This document shows, in pieces, positions 24,277-33,660 of a DNA stretch of 64,000 nt. Position numbers and translations under genes: made by a program. Source of the DNA: Muribaculaceae bacterium (GTDB lineage Bacteria > Bacteroidota > Bacteroidia > Bacteroidales > Muribaculaceae); contig JAFSPZ010000049.1 of assembly GCA_017451225.1 (NCBI GenBank), positions 55,226 to 119,225 of the forward strand, given 5' to 3'. Position 1 is the stretch's first letter, and each line of letters opens with the position of its first letter. The notes beneath the pieces are model-generated. The model saw only the letters and a list, made by a program, of their open reading frames with translations. It was not told the origin of the DNA and searched no databases.

Positions 24277-26838
24277 ATGCAACTTCTTAACAGAAAAGGA
24301 TTATCATTGCTCAAATCATTCATATTCATCTGCGCAATAAGTACTGTAGCCCATTTTATCACAACATCTTGCAATAACATCAAGAAGGAGCCTAAACTCG
24401 TGATTAACGAGATAATGACTTCCAATCATGCCGGAATCATGGCCCAAGATGGAGAGTTGTATGACTGGATTGAGATTAAGAATATCTCAAAAGAGACCGT
24501 AAATCTCAAGAATTATTCGCTGCTTGTCGAGAAAGATAAAAGTAACAAGAAAGACGACAACAATCCTGGCAATGAGAACGGTCAAGAAGATAATCAAATA
24601 AAAGAGAAGAAGGCCAAAAAGAATAAAAAAGATAAAGCCGTCAAAGACGACAATTCTGATAAAGCCGAGAAAAAGAAAACCTGGGAATTTCCCGAAATGA
24701 TGGTTAAGCCTGGACAGTGTGTCATTGTCTATGCTTCAAAACTAGACAAGAAAGACCCTAAAGGAGAATTGCATGCCAGTTTCAAGATTTCTTCCAAAGG
24801 TGGTATAGTGCAGTTGCTTGACAACGGTGATGTTGTATCAGAAATAAAATATGGCAAACTTGCCGACGACCAATGCTATCGACGTGTAGCCGACAATGAC
24901 ACCACATTTGAAATCAGCTATGAACAGACTCCTGGATTTAACAATGACATCAAAGGATTTGAAAAGTTCAACACTCTAATTGAGCAACAACGTAAAACTC
25001 CGTTGAAGCTATGGGAAGTGCATTCCAAAGGCTTTAAAGACGGTCACACTTGGGTTGAGGTTAAGAACATATCTAACGACACAGTCAACCTAAAGGACTA
25101 TTGCCTATCCAACAGCAAGAAAGATACAACTTCATGGCATTTCCCTGATTTTGTTCTTAAACCAGGAGAAGTTTATGTCGTTGACTGCAAGAAGGAAGAA
25201 TTCAAGATTGGAGGGAAAAAATCAGTTACTCTCATTAAGGAAAACAAATTCATAGACGGAATTTGGGGTGCTGCCGCTCCTTTCAGTGTCTCTATCGGAA
25301 GAGTTGACGGAAAAGACGGTTTCTTCTTCTTCCCTGAACCCACAAGAGGCAAAGAAAATACCACTACTGCATATCGGACTATTGCAGCAAACCCCACAAT
25401 TATAACTGAAGCAGGAGTAATTTCTGACAAAAAAAAAATGACAGTCCAGATTGACACTCATGGATATACTGTTCATTATACTACCGACGGGAGTATCCCA
25501 ACAGAAGAATCACCTGTCTATAAAGATTCTATAAGCATTGACACAACAACCATCATACGAGCCTATTGCTTGGGAGACTCAGCTTCAAGCATTATGCACA
25601 GTGGCATAGCAACAAGCACTTTCATCTTTGGTGAAAAACATGATATGCCAGTAATGAATATCACTGTCGACTCTTTAGATCTTTTTGACAAAAGAAGAGG
25701 AATATATGCCGACGGTCCTGGACATGGTTCAGAATTTCCATTTAAAGGTGCAAATTTCTGGAAGAAATGGTGGATAAAAGCACATGTGGAGTTTTTTGAC
25801 TCTATCCAAGGTTTTTCCGAAGATTGTGAGATGGCAATATTTGGTGGTTTTTCAAGAGCTCTTGCAAAAAAATCATTCAAAATAAGGTTTAAAGACGTCA
25901 CAGGACCCTCCGAGATTTTTTATGACCTCTACGATGAAGGCAAGCCATCAAAAGTAAAAAACTTTGTGCTACGTTCTGGTTCACAAGATATCACGGGGGT
26001 AATGGTCCGTGACGAATATTTCACAAGTCTAATGGCGCCTCAATGCCCCAACCTATTGGTTCAAGCTTATAGGCCCATAGCACTATATGTTAATGGAGAA
26101 TATTTCGGGCTATATTACATACGTGAGAAAATCGACAAGCACTTTGCTGCTAAGCATCTCAACGTAGATAATGATTCCATGTCTATAATAATGTCGGCCA
26201 TGTATTGTGAGGAAGGAAATAAAAAAGATTATTATGATTTCATATCCTATGTAAAAAGTCACGACCTAGCCGAGCAAGAGCATTATGATTACGTGAAAAA
26301 GAATTTCGACTTTGAAGGACTCATCGATTTCAAACTCGGACAAATCTATTCATGCAACACAGATGTGGGCAATGTACGTTTCATCCGCTCAACTGACCCA
26401 AAAGGCGACCAAAAATGGCATGTTGTCTTCTACGATCTCGATGCAACGTGGGTAGCCAACAAGTCGGCTTCTTATTATATAAATCCAGGCGGAACATCGG
26501 TGGAAAGGGCAGTAAACTTGCTAACAGCAAAATTGCTCAAGAACAACGAGTTCAGACAAATATTCTTGGAAAGACTTTCTTTCCACATGCACAAGACTTT
26601 CACCACTCAAAACGCTACTTCAGTGTTTGACAAACTTATAAACAGAATCAAGCCAGAAATGGTGCGAAACTGCGAGCGATGGAAAAATCTTATGACTTAT
26701 GAAAGATGGGAGACAAACGTTGAAGAGTTCCGTGAGAGATTTGAAGGACGAAATGTTAATATGCTCAATGATTTGCGCAAAGTGATGGAAATAACCGAAG
26801 AGGAGGAAAAGAAATACTTTGCCGATTTGGGATATTAA
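24277..26838 (+). CDS. CotH-kinase family lipoprotein with lamin-tail and chitobiase-like domains (copy 1)
   Basis: The 853-residue secreted protein has an N-terminal hydrophobic segment ending in TTSC (probable lipidated Cys32). Two lamin-tail-like beta domains follow (about 42-210 and 245-365; VNEIMTSNHAGIMAQDGELY and WVEVKNISNDTVNL). A chitobiase C-terminal-like domain comes next (about 388-463; HGYTVHYTTDGSIP), then a CotH kinase domain (about 465-850) with VLRSGSQD, VNGEYFGLYYIREKIDKHF and the acidic YDLDATW near residue 718. CotH of Bacillus is an atypical protein kinase acting on secreted coat proteins. A Lys/Asp/Glu-rich insert at about 90-130 is absent from its neighbour. The two CotH genes are a tandem duplication. 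Confidence 0.88.
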   Translation: MQLLNRKGLSLLKSFIFICAISTVAHFITTSCNNIKKEPKLVINEIMTSNHAGIMAQDGELYDWIEIKNISKETVNLKNYSLLVEKDKSNKKDDNNPGNENGQEDNQIKEKKAKKNKKDKAVKDDNSDKAEKKKTWEFPEMMVKPGQCVIVYASKLDKKDPKGELHASFKISSKGGIVQLLDNGDVVSEIKYGKLADDQCYRRVADNDTTFEISYEQTPGFNNDIKGFEKFNTLIEQQRKTPLKLWEVHSKGFKDGHTWVEVKNISNDTVNLKDYCLSNSKKDTTSWHFPDFVLKPGEVYVVDCKKEEFKIGGKKSVTLIKENKFIDGIWGAAAPFSVSIGRVDGKDGFFFFPEPTRGKENTTTAYRTIAANPTIITEAGVISDKKKMTVQIDTHGYTVHYTTDGSIPTEESPVYKDSISIDTTTIIRAYCLGDSASSIMHSGIATSTFIFGEKHDMPVMNITVDSLDLFDKRRGIYADGPGHGSEFPFKGANFWKKWWIKAHVEFFDSIQGFSEDCEMAIFGGFSRALAKKSFKIRFKDVTGPSEIFYDLYDEGKPSKVKNFVLRSGSQDITGVMVRDEYFTSLMAPQCPNLLVQAYRPIALYVNGEYFGLYYIREKIDKHFAAKHLNVDNDSMSIIMSAMYCEEGNKKDYYDFISYVKSHDLAEQEHYDYVKKNFDFEGLIDFKLGQIYSCNTDVGNVRFIRSTDPKGDQKWHVVFYDLDATWVANKSASYYINPGGTSVERAVNLLTAKLLKNNEFRQIFLERLSFHMHKTFTTQNATSVFDKLINRIKPEMVRNCERWKNLMTYERWETNVEEFRERFEGRNVNMLNDLRKVMEITEEEEKKYFADLGY

Positions 26839-26877
26839 CTGCACCCCAATAAAGGGGCTCCACCAATGTAGTGCATC

Positions 26878-29280
26878 ATGTCAAGAAACGTTCTACTCCT
26901 TATATTTGCCGCTTTAACTCTGGTTGCGTGCAACAAAGAGAAAGAAGCAACTTCGCCATTTGTTGTCAATGAAATTATGGCTGCCAACAAATCGGGTATA
27001 ATGGCCAAAGATGGACAATTATATGACTGGATTGAAATAAAGAACATTTCTAATAAAGCTGCTAGCCTCAAGGATTACTCGCTAATTATAGAGAAGGATG
27101 ACAGCAAGAAGAAAGACAATGAGAAAAACTATAAAAAAAACTGGGAATTCCCTGACACTATTGTTAAACCCGGCCAATGCCTTATAGTCTATGCTTCTAA
27201 GAGAGAAGATGCAAACCAACAAGAAGAATTACATGCTAATTTCAAGCTTTCTTCTAAAGGAGGAATTATAAAGTTGCTAAACCATGAAGTAGTAGTCTCA
27301 CAAGTAAAATATGGCCCTATAGAAGATGACCAATGCTATCGACGAATTGCCGACAATGACACAACTTTCTCTTATAGTTATGAACAAACTCCTGGACTTG
27401 ACAATAATGAACATGGATTTGAAAAATACAATAGCCTAATTGAACAACAAAGAAAAGATCCACTGAAAATTTGGGAGTTACACTCAAAGGGTTTCAAGGG
27501 TGGAAATGCATGGGTCGAAGTGAAAAATGTATCCAAACAAGCGATTGACCTTCAAAACTATTGTCTCACTACCAGCAAAAAGGATACAAGCAAGTTGACT
27601 TTTCCAAAAGTGGAATTGAAACCTGGTGAAACCTATATTGTTGACTTCAATAAAGCTAAATTCAAAATTGGTCACGATAAGGCCATAATATTATCTAAAG
27701 GTGATGAATTCGTTGATGGATTATGCGATGCATCGGCCCCATTTGGCATTTCGATGGGAAGAGTTGAAGGCAAAGACGGTTTCTTTTTCTTCTCACAACC
27801 AACCAAAGCCAGCGATAACACAACCCAATGTTTCCGCCACATAGCAGCGAAACCTTCTTTTAAAACTAAGCCTGGTGTGTATTCCGAGAAAGAACACATG
27901 AATGTCATAATCGACACTCATGGATACACCGTTCACTATACAATCAACGGAAGTGTACCCGATTCGGTCTCACAAGTCTACAAAGATTCAATAAGTATTG
28001 ATAAGACAACAACCATCAGAGCTTATTGCAAAGGCGATTCAACGCACCTGCCTAGCCAAGCAGCGACAAGCACCTTCATCTTTGCCCAGCAGCACACTCT
28101 GCCAGTAATGAACATCACAGTAAAAAAAGATGACCTATACAACTTCAACCACGGCATATATGTGGCGGGTCCTGAAGCAAGCCCTATAGTACCACATATG
28201 GGGGCAAACTATTGGAAGAAGTGGTGGAAAAAAGCCCATGTCGAGTTTTTTGACTCTGTCGGAGGTTTCTCCGAAGACTGTGAGCTTGCCATCTTCGGAG
28301 GATATTCTAGAATGCTTCCTAAAAAGTGTTTTAAAATTAGATTCAAAGATTATTGCGGCATTGCTAGTTTAAACTATGACTTATTCAACCAGGGGAAACC
28401 AACTAAATATAAAAACTTTGTCCTACGCTCTGGTTCACAAGATATTGATGGAATCATGGCACGCGACGAGTTTTTCACTAGCCTGATGGCGCAAAACAGC
28501 CCCAACTTACTAATTCAAGCCTACCGTCCAATCGCCCTTTACATTAATGGCGAATATTTCGGTCTTTACTACATAAGAGAGAAAATTGACGAACACTTTG
28601 CTGAAAGACACTTGAATGTCTCGTCCGACTCGATATCAATCATAAGCGGAATGAACGGTCGGGACATCACCTCCTATGTTCTGAACCACAATTTGGAAGA
28701 AGACGAGTGTTATAACTATGTAAAAGAGCACTATGACCTTGAAGCCCTCATCGACATGAAACTCGGCGAACTCTACTCAAGCAACACCGACATTGGCAAT
28801 ACCCGATACATACGAACTAGTGATAATGGTAGCTGGAAATGGCATGTAGCTTTCTACGACATCGACGCTTCGTGGGTGTCTAATGCTCAACCTTCACTAT
28901 ATTTATCGGCAGGGACAGACCCAGGAAATGAGCAAGAAAACAAGCGTACTCGCAACAATCTGCTAATCCAAAAACTCTTAAAAAATAAGGATTTCAGACA
29001 GATGTTTCTTGAGCGACTCTCTTGGCATATGCACAACACGTTCACTACTCAAAACACTACCGCGGTGTTTGACAATCTCATCAATACAATCAAACCCGAG
29101 ATGGAGCGCAATTGCCAACGATGGCCAAAGGTACTAACCTACCCTAAATGGGAGTATCATGTCAAGGCCTTCAGAGAGAAATTTGCAACACGTAACAAAA
29201 TAATGCTTAACGACCTGCGCAAGGCACTTGTAATTACCGAAGAGGAAAACAAGAAATACTTTGCTGACCTTGGATTTTAA
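26878..29280 (+). CDS. CotH-kinase family lipoprotein (copy 2, tandem paralogue)
   Basis: The 800-residue protein repeats the layout of the preceding gene: lipobox LTLVAC (Cys18), two lamin-tail-like domains, the chitobiase-like unit (HGYTVHYTINGSVP), and the CotH kinase domain with VLRSGSQDIDG, INGEYFGLYYIREKIDEHF and YDIDASW. Large stretches are identical or nearly so to copy 1, but the charged insert after the first DYS segment is much shorter. It starts 39 bases after copy 1. A weak hairpin follows the stop codon. Both copies keep the acidic Y-D-x-D motif, so neither looks like a dead copy by that criterion. Confidence 0.88.
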   Translation: MSRNVLLLIFAALTLVACNKEKEATSPFVVNEIMAANKSGIMAKDGQLYDWIEIKNISNKAASLKDYSLIIEKDDSKKKDNEKNYKKNWEFPDTIVKPGQCLIVYASKREDANQQEELHANFKLSSKGGIIKLLNHEVVVSQVKYGPIEDDQCYRRIADNDTTFSYSYEQTPGLDNNEHGFEKYNSLIEQQRKDPLKIWELHSKGFKGGNAWVEVKNVSKQAIDLQNYCLTTSKKDTSKLTFPKVELKPGETYIVDFNKAKFKIGHDKAIILSKGDEFVDGLCDASAPFGISMGRVEGKDGFFFFSQPTKASDNTTQCFRHIAAKPSFKTKPGVYSEKEHMNVIIDTHGYTVHYTINGSVPDSVSQVYKDSISIDKTTTIRAYCKGDSTHLPSQAATSTFIFAQQHTLPVMNITVKKDDLYNFNHGIYVAGPEASPIVPHMGANYWKKWWKKAHVEFFDSVGGFSEDCELAIFGGYSRMLPKKCFKIRFKDYCGIASLNYDLFNQGKPTKYKNFVLRSGSQDIDGIMARDEFFTSLMAQNSPNLLIQAYRPIALYINGEYFGLYYIREKIDEHFAERHLNVSSDSISIISGMNGRDITSYVLNHNLEEDECYNYVKEHYDLEALIDMKLGELYSSNTDIGNTRYIRTSDNGSWKWHVAFYDIDASWVSNAQPSLYLSAGTDPGNEQENKRTRNNLLIQKLLKNKDFRQMFLERLSWHMHNTFTTQNTTAVFDNLINTIKPEMERNCQRWPKVLTYPKWEYHVKAFREKFATRNKIMLNDLRKALVITEEENKKYFADLGF

Positions 29281-29331
29281 TCATCCCATTTGCTATTACA
29301 CATCAACTGCATCATATTTAAAACAATGATA

Positions 29332-29357
29332 GGCCATTTATTGTCAAAAAAATGGCC
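29332..29357 (+). terminator. Weak terminator-like hairpin after the CotH genes
   Basis: GGCCATTT and AAATGGCC form an eight-base perfect stem with a ten-base loop, but no T-run follows on the plus strand. Confidence 0.4.
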
Positions 29358-29408
29358 AAGTCAACCAATATTTTAAAGCCACATTACGTTTTTTTGGAAA
29401 TTTCTGTG

Positions 29409-29416
29409 TAATTTTG
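29409..29416 (+). promoter_or_regulatory. -7 element of the nusB operon
   Basis: TAATTTTG 65 bases before the nusB ATG. The upstream half is only a T-rich tract. Confidence 0.45.
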
Positions 29417-29480
29417 TAGCTGTAATTCTTGTAATCTCTTTTATCTCGCACAAAGAGATAATCATAAATAATATAACACT

Positions 29481-30413
29481 ATGATAAATCGAGTCTTAAT
29501 AAGAATAAAAGTGGTCCAGATGTTCTACAACTATATGCTGACGAGAAATGTAAAATCTCTGGACATGGCAAGAAAAGAGCTGCAACAGAGTTTTGACAAA
29601 TCCTATGAACTATATAATTACCTGCTCAAACTAATTATAGATTTAACCGACTTGCAAGCTTTATATCTCGACGAAGCTAAACACAAGTTCTTGCCTTCAC
29701 AGGAAGATTTGAACCCTAACACTAAATTCATTGATAATAAACTGGTTGAGTCATTACGAAACAATGAACAACTACAATCATTCATAAGTCGTAACAAACT
29801 CACCTGGCGTGACAATGAGATTTTCCTCAAACTCATCCTAAACAAGATTCAAGACAGCACCATTTATCAAGAATATATGGAAAATGCCGAAAGCGATCTA
29901 GATAGTGACTGCAATCTTTGGAGACAGTTGTTCAAGAGATTGCTTATTGATGATGATGATTTACTAGAGGAATTGGAAAATCAGTCGGTATACTGGTCTT
30001 GCGACGACCTAGATTTCATGGGCCAATTTGTTATCAAAACAATTAGACGCATAAACGATGGAGAGGAATTCCCCATTATGCCACAATATAAAGATGAAGA
30101 AGACAGCAAGTATGGTGACCTTTTATTCACTGCTGCTGTTGAACAAGAAGAGCTAAACTCTGCAACCATCAACCATTTTATTGACGCTCGACACTGGGAC
30201 AGCGACCGCATTGCTCTTATCGACCGTGTGATCCTGCTCGTCGCTCTTGCCGAGGTAAGAAACTTCGAGAACATACCTACCACGGTAACACTAAATGAGT
30301 ACATCGAGATTGCAAAGACTTTTAGCACACCAAGCAGTTCGGCTTTTGTCAATGGTGTTCTTCATTCTGCAATCCGTGACATGAAAAACAATGGAGCAAT
30401 CTCTAAGCAATAA
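29481..30413 (+). CDS. nusB: Transcription antitermination factor NusB (long Bacteroidota form)
   Basis: NusB binds boxA RNA with S10 (NusE) in rRNA antitermination. The 310-residue protein is about twice the E. coli length: an N-terminal helical extension (about 1-170) precedes the NusB core (about 175-305) with DLLFTAAVEQEELNSATINHF, DSDRIALIDRVILLVALAE and TVTLNEYIEIAKTFSTPSSSAFVNGVL, the last being the conserved signature. It is the first gene of the nusB-yajC-ybbR-coaE order common in Bacteroidales; yajC begins 32 bases downstream. Confidence 0.94.
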   Translation: MINRVLIRIKVVQMFYNYMLTRNVKSLDMARKELQQSFDKSYELYNYLLKLIIDLTDLQALYLDEAKHKFLPSQEDLNPNTKFIDNKLVESLRNNEQLQSFISRNKLTWRDNEIFLKLILNKIQDSTIYQEYMENAESDLDSDCNLWRQLFKRLLIDDDDLLEELENQSVYWSCDDLDFMGQFVIKTIRRINDGEEFPIMPQYKDEEDSKYGDLLFTAAVEQEELNSATINHFIDARHWDSDRIALIDRVILLVALAEVRNFENIPTTVTLNEYIEIAKTFSTPSSSAFVNGVLHSAIRDMKNNGAISKQ

Positions 30414-30445
30414 TAATTTTATTAACACAATAACACATCACGACT

Positions 30446-30796
30446 ATGTTAAACTCAATTTTATTACAAGCTGCTGCCGGTGCCGGAGGCCAAGCACAAG
30501 GCAGTGGTATGATGTCAATCTTGATGATTGTGGCTCTAGTAGCCATTTTCTATTTCTTCATGGTTCGTCCACAAAGCAAGAAGCAAAAAGAAATAAGAAA
30601 ATTCCGCGATGCCATGCAAAAGGGCGACAAGGTCACTACGGCTGGTGGCATTCACGGCAAAATAAAAGAAATTAAAGACAGTGTCATTATCCTCCAAATT
30701 GATGACAACGTGAAAATAACTATCGACAAGAGTATGGTCTATCCTTCGGCAAATGATGCCGTGGAATCAGGTGCTGACATCAAGAATAATGCCTGA
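30446..30796 (+). CDS. yajC: Preprotein translocase accessory subunit YajC
   Basis: YajC associates with SecDF of the Sec translocon. The 116-residue protein has one N-terminal membrane helix (about residues 22-40; ILMIVALVAIFYFFMVRP) with the typical FFMVRPQSKKQKE boundary, then a cytosolic domain with KGDKVTTAGGIHGKI, the family signature, and a V-x-L-x-I-D-D-N-V-K strand. Length is standard. Located between nusB and ybbR. Confidence 0.96.
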   Translation: MLNSILLQAAAGAGGQAQGSGMMSILMIVALVAIFYFFMVRPQSKKQKEIRKFRDAMQKGDKVTTAGGIHGKIKEIKDSVIILQIDDNVKITIDKSMVYPSANDAVESGADIKNNA

Positions 30797-30826
30797 TAAT
30801 TAAAATCTAACAAAACAAGAGAGTGT

Positions 30827-30888
30827 GAGCAGTAGGTCTATTTATAACTCCAAAGATACACATTTTTAGGTTGAAAGGCCTACTGCTC
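30827..30888 (+). repeat. Long-range inverted repeat between yajC and ybbR
   Basis: GAGCAGTAGG (30827-30836) and CCTACTGCTC (30879-30888) are perfect 10-base arms 42 bases apart in the 121-base gap. In the transcript they would fold into a stem with a large loop. It is not followed by a T-run. Confidence 0.5.
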
Positions 30889-30917
30889 CACTTCATCAAA
30901 ATCTATTCTCAACGGTC

Positions 30918-31904
30918 ATGAGCTGGGTTAAGGAGAAATCCAAGAAGGTGTGGAGTAAGCTATGCACATTCTCGAGCAAGGAAACCGCCTTGTTCCTTTT
31001 TTTCGTGTGCATGGCTGCGGGATTTTGGGTGCTTCTGGCTTTTAACAACAACATGACTCATGACATCATAATCAACGTCAACACCACACAAAAGCCTTCC
31101 AACGTCACTTTCATCCAGGAAATGCCGACAACTATCTCGGTGACAATAAAAGACCGTGGACTATCGTTTCTTAAATCATTTTTCAAGTCAACTCCTCACA
31201 TAGAGATTGAATTTGACGCATACTCCGATGAGAAGACAAGCACTCTTGTGGTTACACCGCAACAACTCATCAACGAAGTGCGTCAATCGGTAAACCGAGA
31301 AGCTAATATCATAAAAATCAACCCCGAATCAATTAATGTGAAGTACACAACTATTGCCGGAAAGAAAGTACCCGTCAATTGGGAAGACAACCTCACCAAT
31401 TTCGTTCCCGACAAACAATTTGTCATCAACCCCGACATTGTGAAAACTGAACCCGATTCGGTAATGGTTTATGCTTTAGACCGAAGCTCGCTGAGAGACA
31501 TAACCGAAGTTGACATTCTCTCGGTCGAGGTTGACAACCTAACAAAGACCTACATTAAAACTGTTAGGTTGAAACCCATTAAGGACATGCGCATCATCCC
31601 CGACAGGGTTAAAATCATTGTTCCAGTTGAGCCTCTCATCAAGAAAGAGCAGATGGTTCCCATTTCGGTCAGGAATCAGCCTGAAGGGATCAATTTGCTC
31701 ACGTTCCCGCCTTCAATCAATGTGAGCTACCTTCTACCACAAAGCAAGTACAAAGAACCTATCAATCTCACTGTCGTTGTTGACTATAACGACATAGATC
31801 TATCCACCAACAAGGTAAAGGTAAAGGTTGGTGAGATTTCTGGTAATTATTCCAATCCTGTGCTCAGTGTGGACAGCGTCAACTACGTGATTGAAAGATA
31901 TTAA
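30918..31904 (+). CDS. YbbR-like domain protein
   Basis: The 328-residue protein has one N-terminal membrane helix (about residues 24-44; TALFLFFVCMAAGFWVLLAF) and an extracytoplasmic part of repeated YbbR-like beta units (pairs such as TTISVTIKDRGLSFL and VMVYALDRSSLRDI). In Firmicutes the related CdaR regulates the c-di-AMP cyclase CdaA, but no cyclase gene adjoins it here. It precedes coaE by 4 bases, as in other Bacteroidales. Confidence 0.87.
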   Translation: MSWVKEKSKKVWSKLCTFSSKETALFLFFVCMAAGFWVLLAFNNNMTHDIIINVNTTQKPSNVTFIQEMPTTISVTIKDRGLSFLKSFFKSTPHIEIEFDAYSDEKTSTLVVTPQQLINEVRQSVNREANIIKINPESINVKYTTIAGKKVPVNWEDNLTNFVPDKQFVINPDIVKTEPDSVMVYALDRSSLRDITEVDILSVEVDNLTKTYIKTVRLKPIKDMRIIPDRVKIIVPVEPLIKKEQMVPISVRNQPEGINLLTFPPSINVSYLLPQSKYKEPINLTVVVDYNDIDLSTNKVKVKVGEISGNYSNPVLSVDSVNYVIERY

Positions 31905-31908
31905 TTGC

Positions 31909-32493
31909 ATGAAACGAATTCAAAAACTCATAGCCATCACTGGAGGCATTGGAGCTGGCAAGAGTGTGGTGGCTGACATAGTGCGTGCTGCAGGCTATGC
32001 TGTTTATGACTGCGACCAACGGGCAAAAGAACTAATGACTTCCTCACCTGCCATCAAGCAAGCTTTGACAGCTGAATTTGGGCAAGACATTTACATCAAC
32101 GACACACTCAACAAGCAACTGCTGAGCAATATTGTCTTTACCGACAAAGATGCTTTGAAATATGTCAACAACACTGTTCATCCAGCAGTGAGAGAAGACA
32201 TCACTAAATGGGTGTTACAACAAGAAGTAATGCCTGTGTTTGTCGAAACTGCTTTGCTGCAAGAAGGTGGCATTGACGCTATGGTCGACCTGGTGTGGAA
32301 TGTTACAGCACCTGTAGAAACTCGCATCCAACGGGTGATCAAGCGCAATTCTACCACGCGTGAAAAAGTAATAGAGCGCATAAAGTCTCAAAAAGAATTA
32401 TCCAACATTAAGGGAGTTTCTATCATTGAAATAATAAATGATGGAACCACTCCCCTGCTTCCTCAAGTAATGAAATCCATCCTGTCGGCTTGA
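31909..32493 (+). CDS. coaE: Dephospho-CoA kinase
   Basis: CoaE phosphorylates dephospho-CoA, the last step of coenzyme A synthesis. The 194-residue protein starts at the ATG at 31909 (MKRIQKLIAITGGIGAGKS), with the P-loop GGIGAGKS at about residues 12-19. Other family marks are YDCDQRAKEL, HPAVREDI, FVETALLQEGG and the R-x2-R-x6-R pattern around TRIQRVIKRNSTTREKV. A TTG start six codons upstream would overlap ybbR and is not preferred. Four bases separate it from the ybbR stop. Confidence 0.95.
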   Translation: MKRIQKLIAITGGIGAGKSVVADIVRAAGYAVYDCDQRAKELMTSSPAIKQALTAEFGQDIYINDTLNKQLLSNIVFTDKDALKYVNNTVHPAVREDITKWVLQQEVMPVFVETALLQEGGIDAMVDLVWNVTAPVETRIQRVIKRNSTTREKVIERIKSQKELSNIKGVSIIEIINDGTTPLLPQVMKSILSA

Positions 32494-32550
32494 ATCATCT
32501 ATCATAGTTTCAAGTCGTTTTAAATTTTCTTTCCTATATAAAAAAACAGA

Positions 32551-32577
32551 GAGGGAAATCCTTTACAGATTTCCCTC
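32551..32577. terminator. Bidirectional terminator between coaE and tsf
   Basis: GAGGGAAATC and GATTTCCCTC form a perfect ten-base stem around seven bases. On the minus strand a seven-T run follows shortly, fitting the tsf transcript. Confidence 0.85.
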
Positions 32578-32616
32578 TTCCATAATTTATTAATCTACTA
32601 ACCTTATTTAATATTT

Positions 32617-33612
32617 TTAATCGGCATTCAGATTAACTCGCTTGAGATCGGTAGCAATGAGACCCTTCTGAGCCTTGTCGAGGAACATGGCAATTGTCAT
32701 ACCCTTCTCCTCGCTAGCCTCATACTCCTGCTCCATGAGAATGTTCTCTTTGTAGAACTTCTCCATGCGACCCTTAACGATGTTCTGGATCATCTGCTCG
32801 GGCATGCTCTTGAGCTTGGCATCGGCAGTGTCAGCCATAAGCTTTTTGGCATCTTCAACCTGCTCGGGTGTCATATAACCCTTGCGAACAGCCTCATCTT
32901 GATGCTCCTCGGTAGCGCAATAGTAAGGATTGAAACCGGCCTTTTTGAGGGCGTTTTCAACAGCCTTTTGCACTTGCTCGCTCTTAGTCTTCTCGATAGC
33001 GATGCTAGTTTCCTCGTCAATTACATTCTGAGGAATCTGGTTACGGTTGGCAGCAGCTGGACGCATAGCAGCAACCTGCATGGCAACAGCCTTACCAATC
33101 TCCTCACTTACTGGCTCATTGAAAGCAACGAGAGTCGAGAGCTTCTTGTTGAAGTGATTGTAACCAGCGATACCGGCAGCTTCGATACACTCATAAGCGC
33201 CAAGTTCCATCTTCTCGCCAGTGATACCACTCAAAGCAGTGATGTGCTCAGCTACTGTAGCACCGTCAAAGGTGAAGTTCTTGAGCTCATCAAGGTTCTG
33301 AACCTTAGCAGCAACAGCCTCGTCGAGAATACGGTTTGCAAGAGTGACAAATTTCTCGGTTCCAGCTACAGGCTCGGTCTCGCACTTGAGTGCTACAATA
33401 GCACCAAAGTTACCTTCAACTTTGCACTTAGCAATACCCTCGGCAGCAGTGCGGTCGCCACGCTTTGCAGCGATAGCTTGACCACGCTTGCGGATAATCT
33501 CCACAGCCTTGTCCATGTCATTCTCAGCCTCGATGAGAGCCTTCTTGCAGTCTACCATACCAGCGTTGGTAATCTCGCGCAATTTCTTTATGTCATTAAT
33601 AGAAACAGCCAT
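32617..33612 (-). CDS. tsf: Translation elongation factor Ts
   Basis: EF-Ts recharges EF-Tu by exchanging GDP for GTP. The 331-residue protein starts with the conserved N-domain (INDIKKLREITNAGMVDCKK, IIRKRGQAIAAKR) and has duplicated core subdomains with the VALKCETE and HFNKKLSTLVAFNE segments. It is longer than E. coli EF-Ts (283), as in other Bacteroidota. Transcribed after rpsB with a 48-base gap, a near-universal pairing. Confidence 0.97.
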   Translation of the reverse strand: MAVSINDIKKLREITNAGMVDCKKALIEAENDMDKAVEIIRKRGQAIAAKRGDRTAAEGIAKCKVEGNFGAIVALKCETEPVAGTEKFVTLANRILDEAVAAKVQNLDELKNFTFDGATVAEHITALSGITGEKMELGAYECIEAAGIAGYNHFNKKLSTLVAFNEPVSEEIGKAVAMQVAAMRPAAANRNQIPQNVIDEETSIAIEKTKSEQVQKAVENALKKAGFNPYYCATEEHQDEAVRKGYMTPEQVEDAKKLMADTADAKLKSMPEQMIQNIVKGRMEKFYKENILMEQEYEASEEKGMTIAMFLDKAQKGLIATDLKRVNLNAD

Positions 33613-33660
33613 AATTGTTTTCTATAAGTGTTTAAAAATATTATTAATTAGATTTGACTT

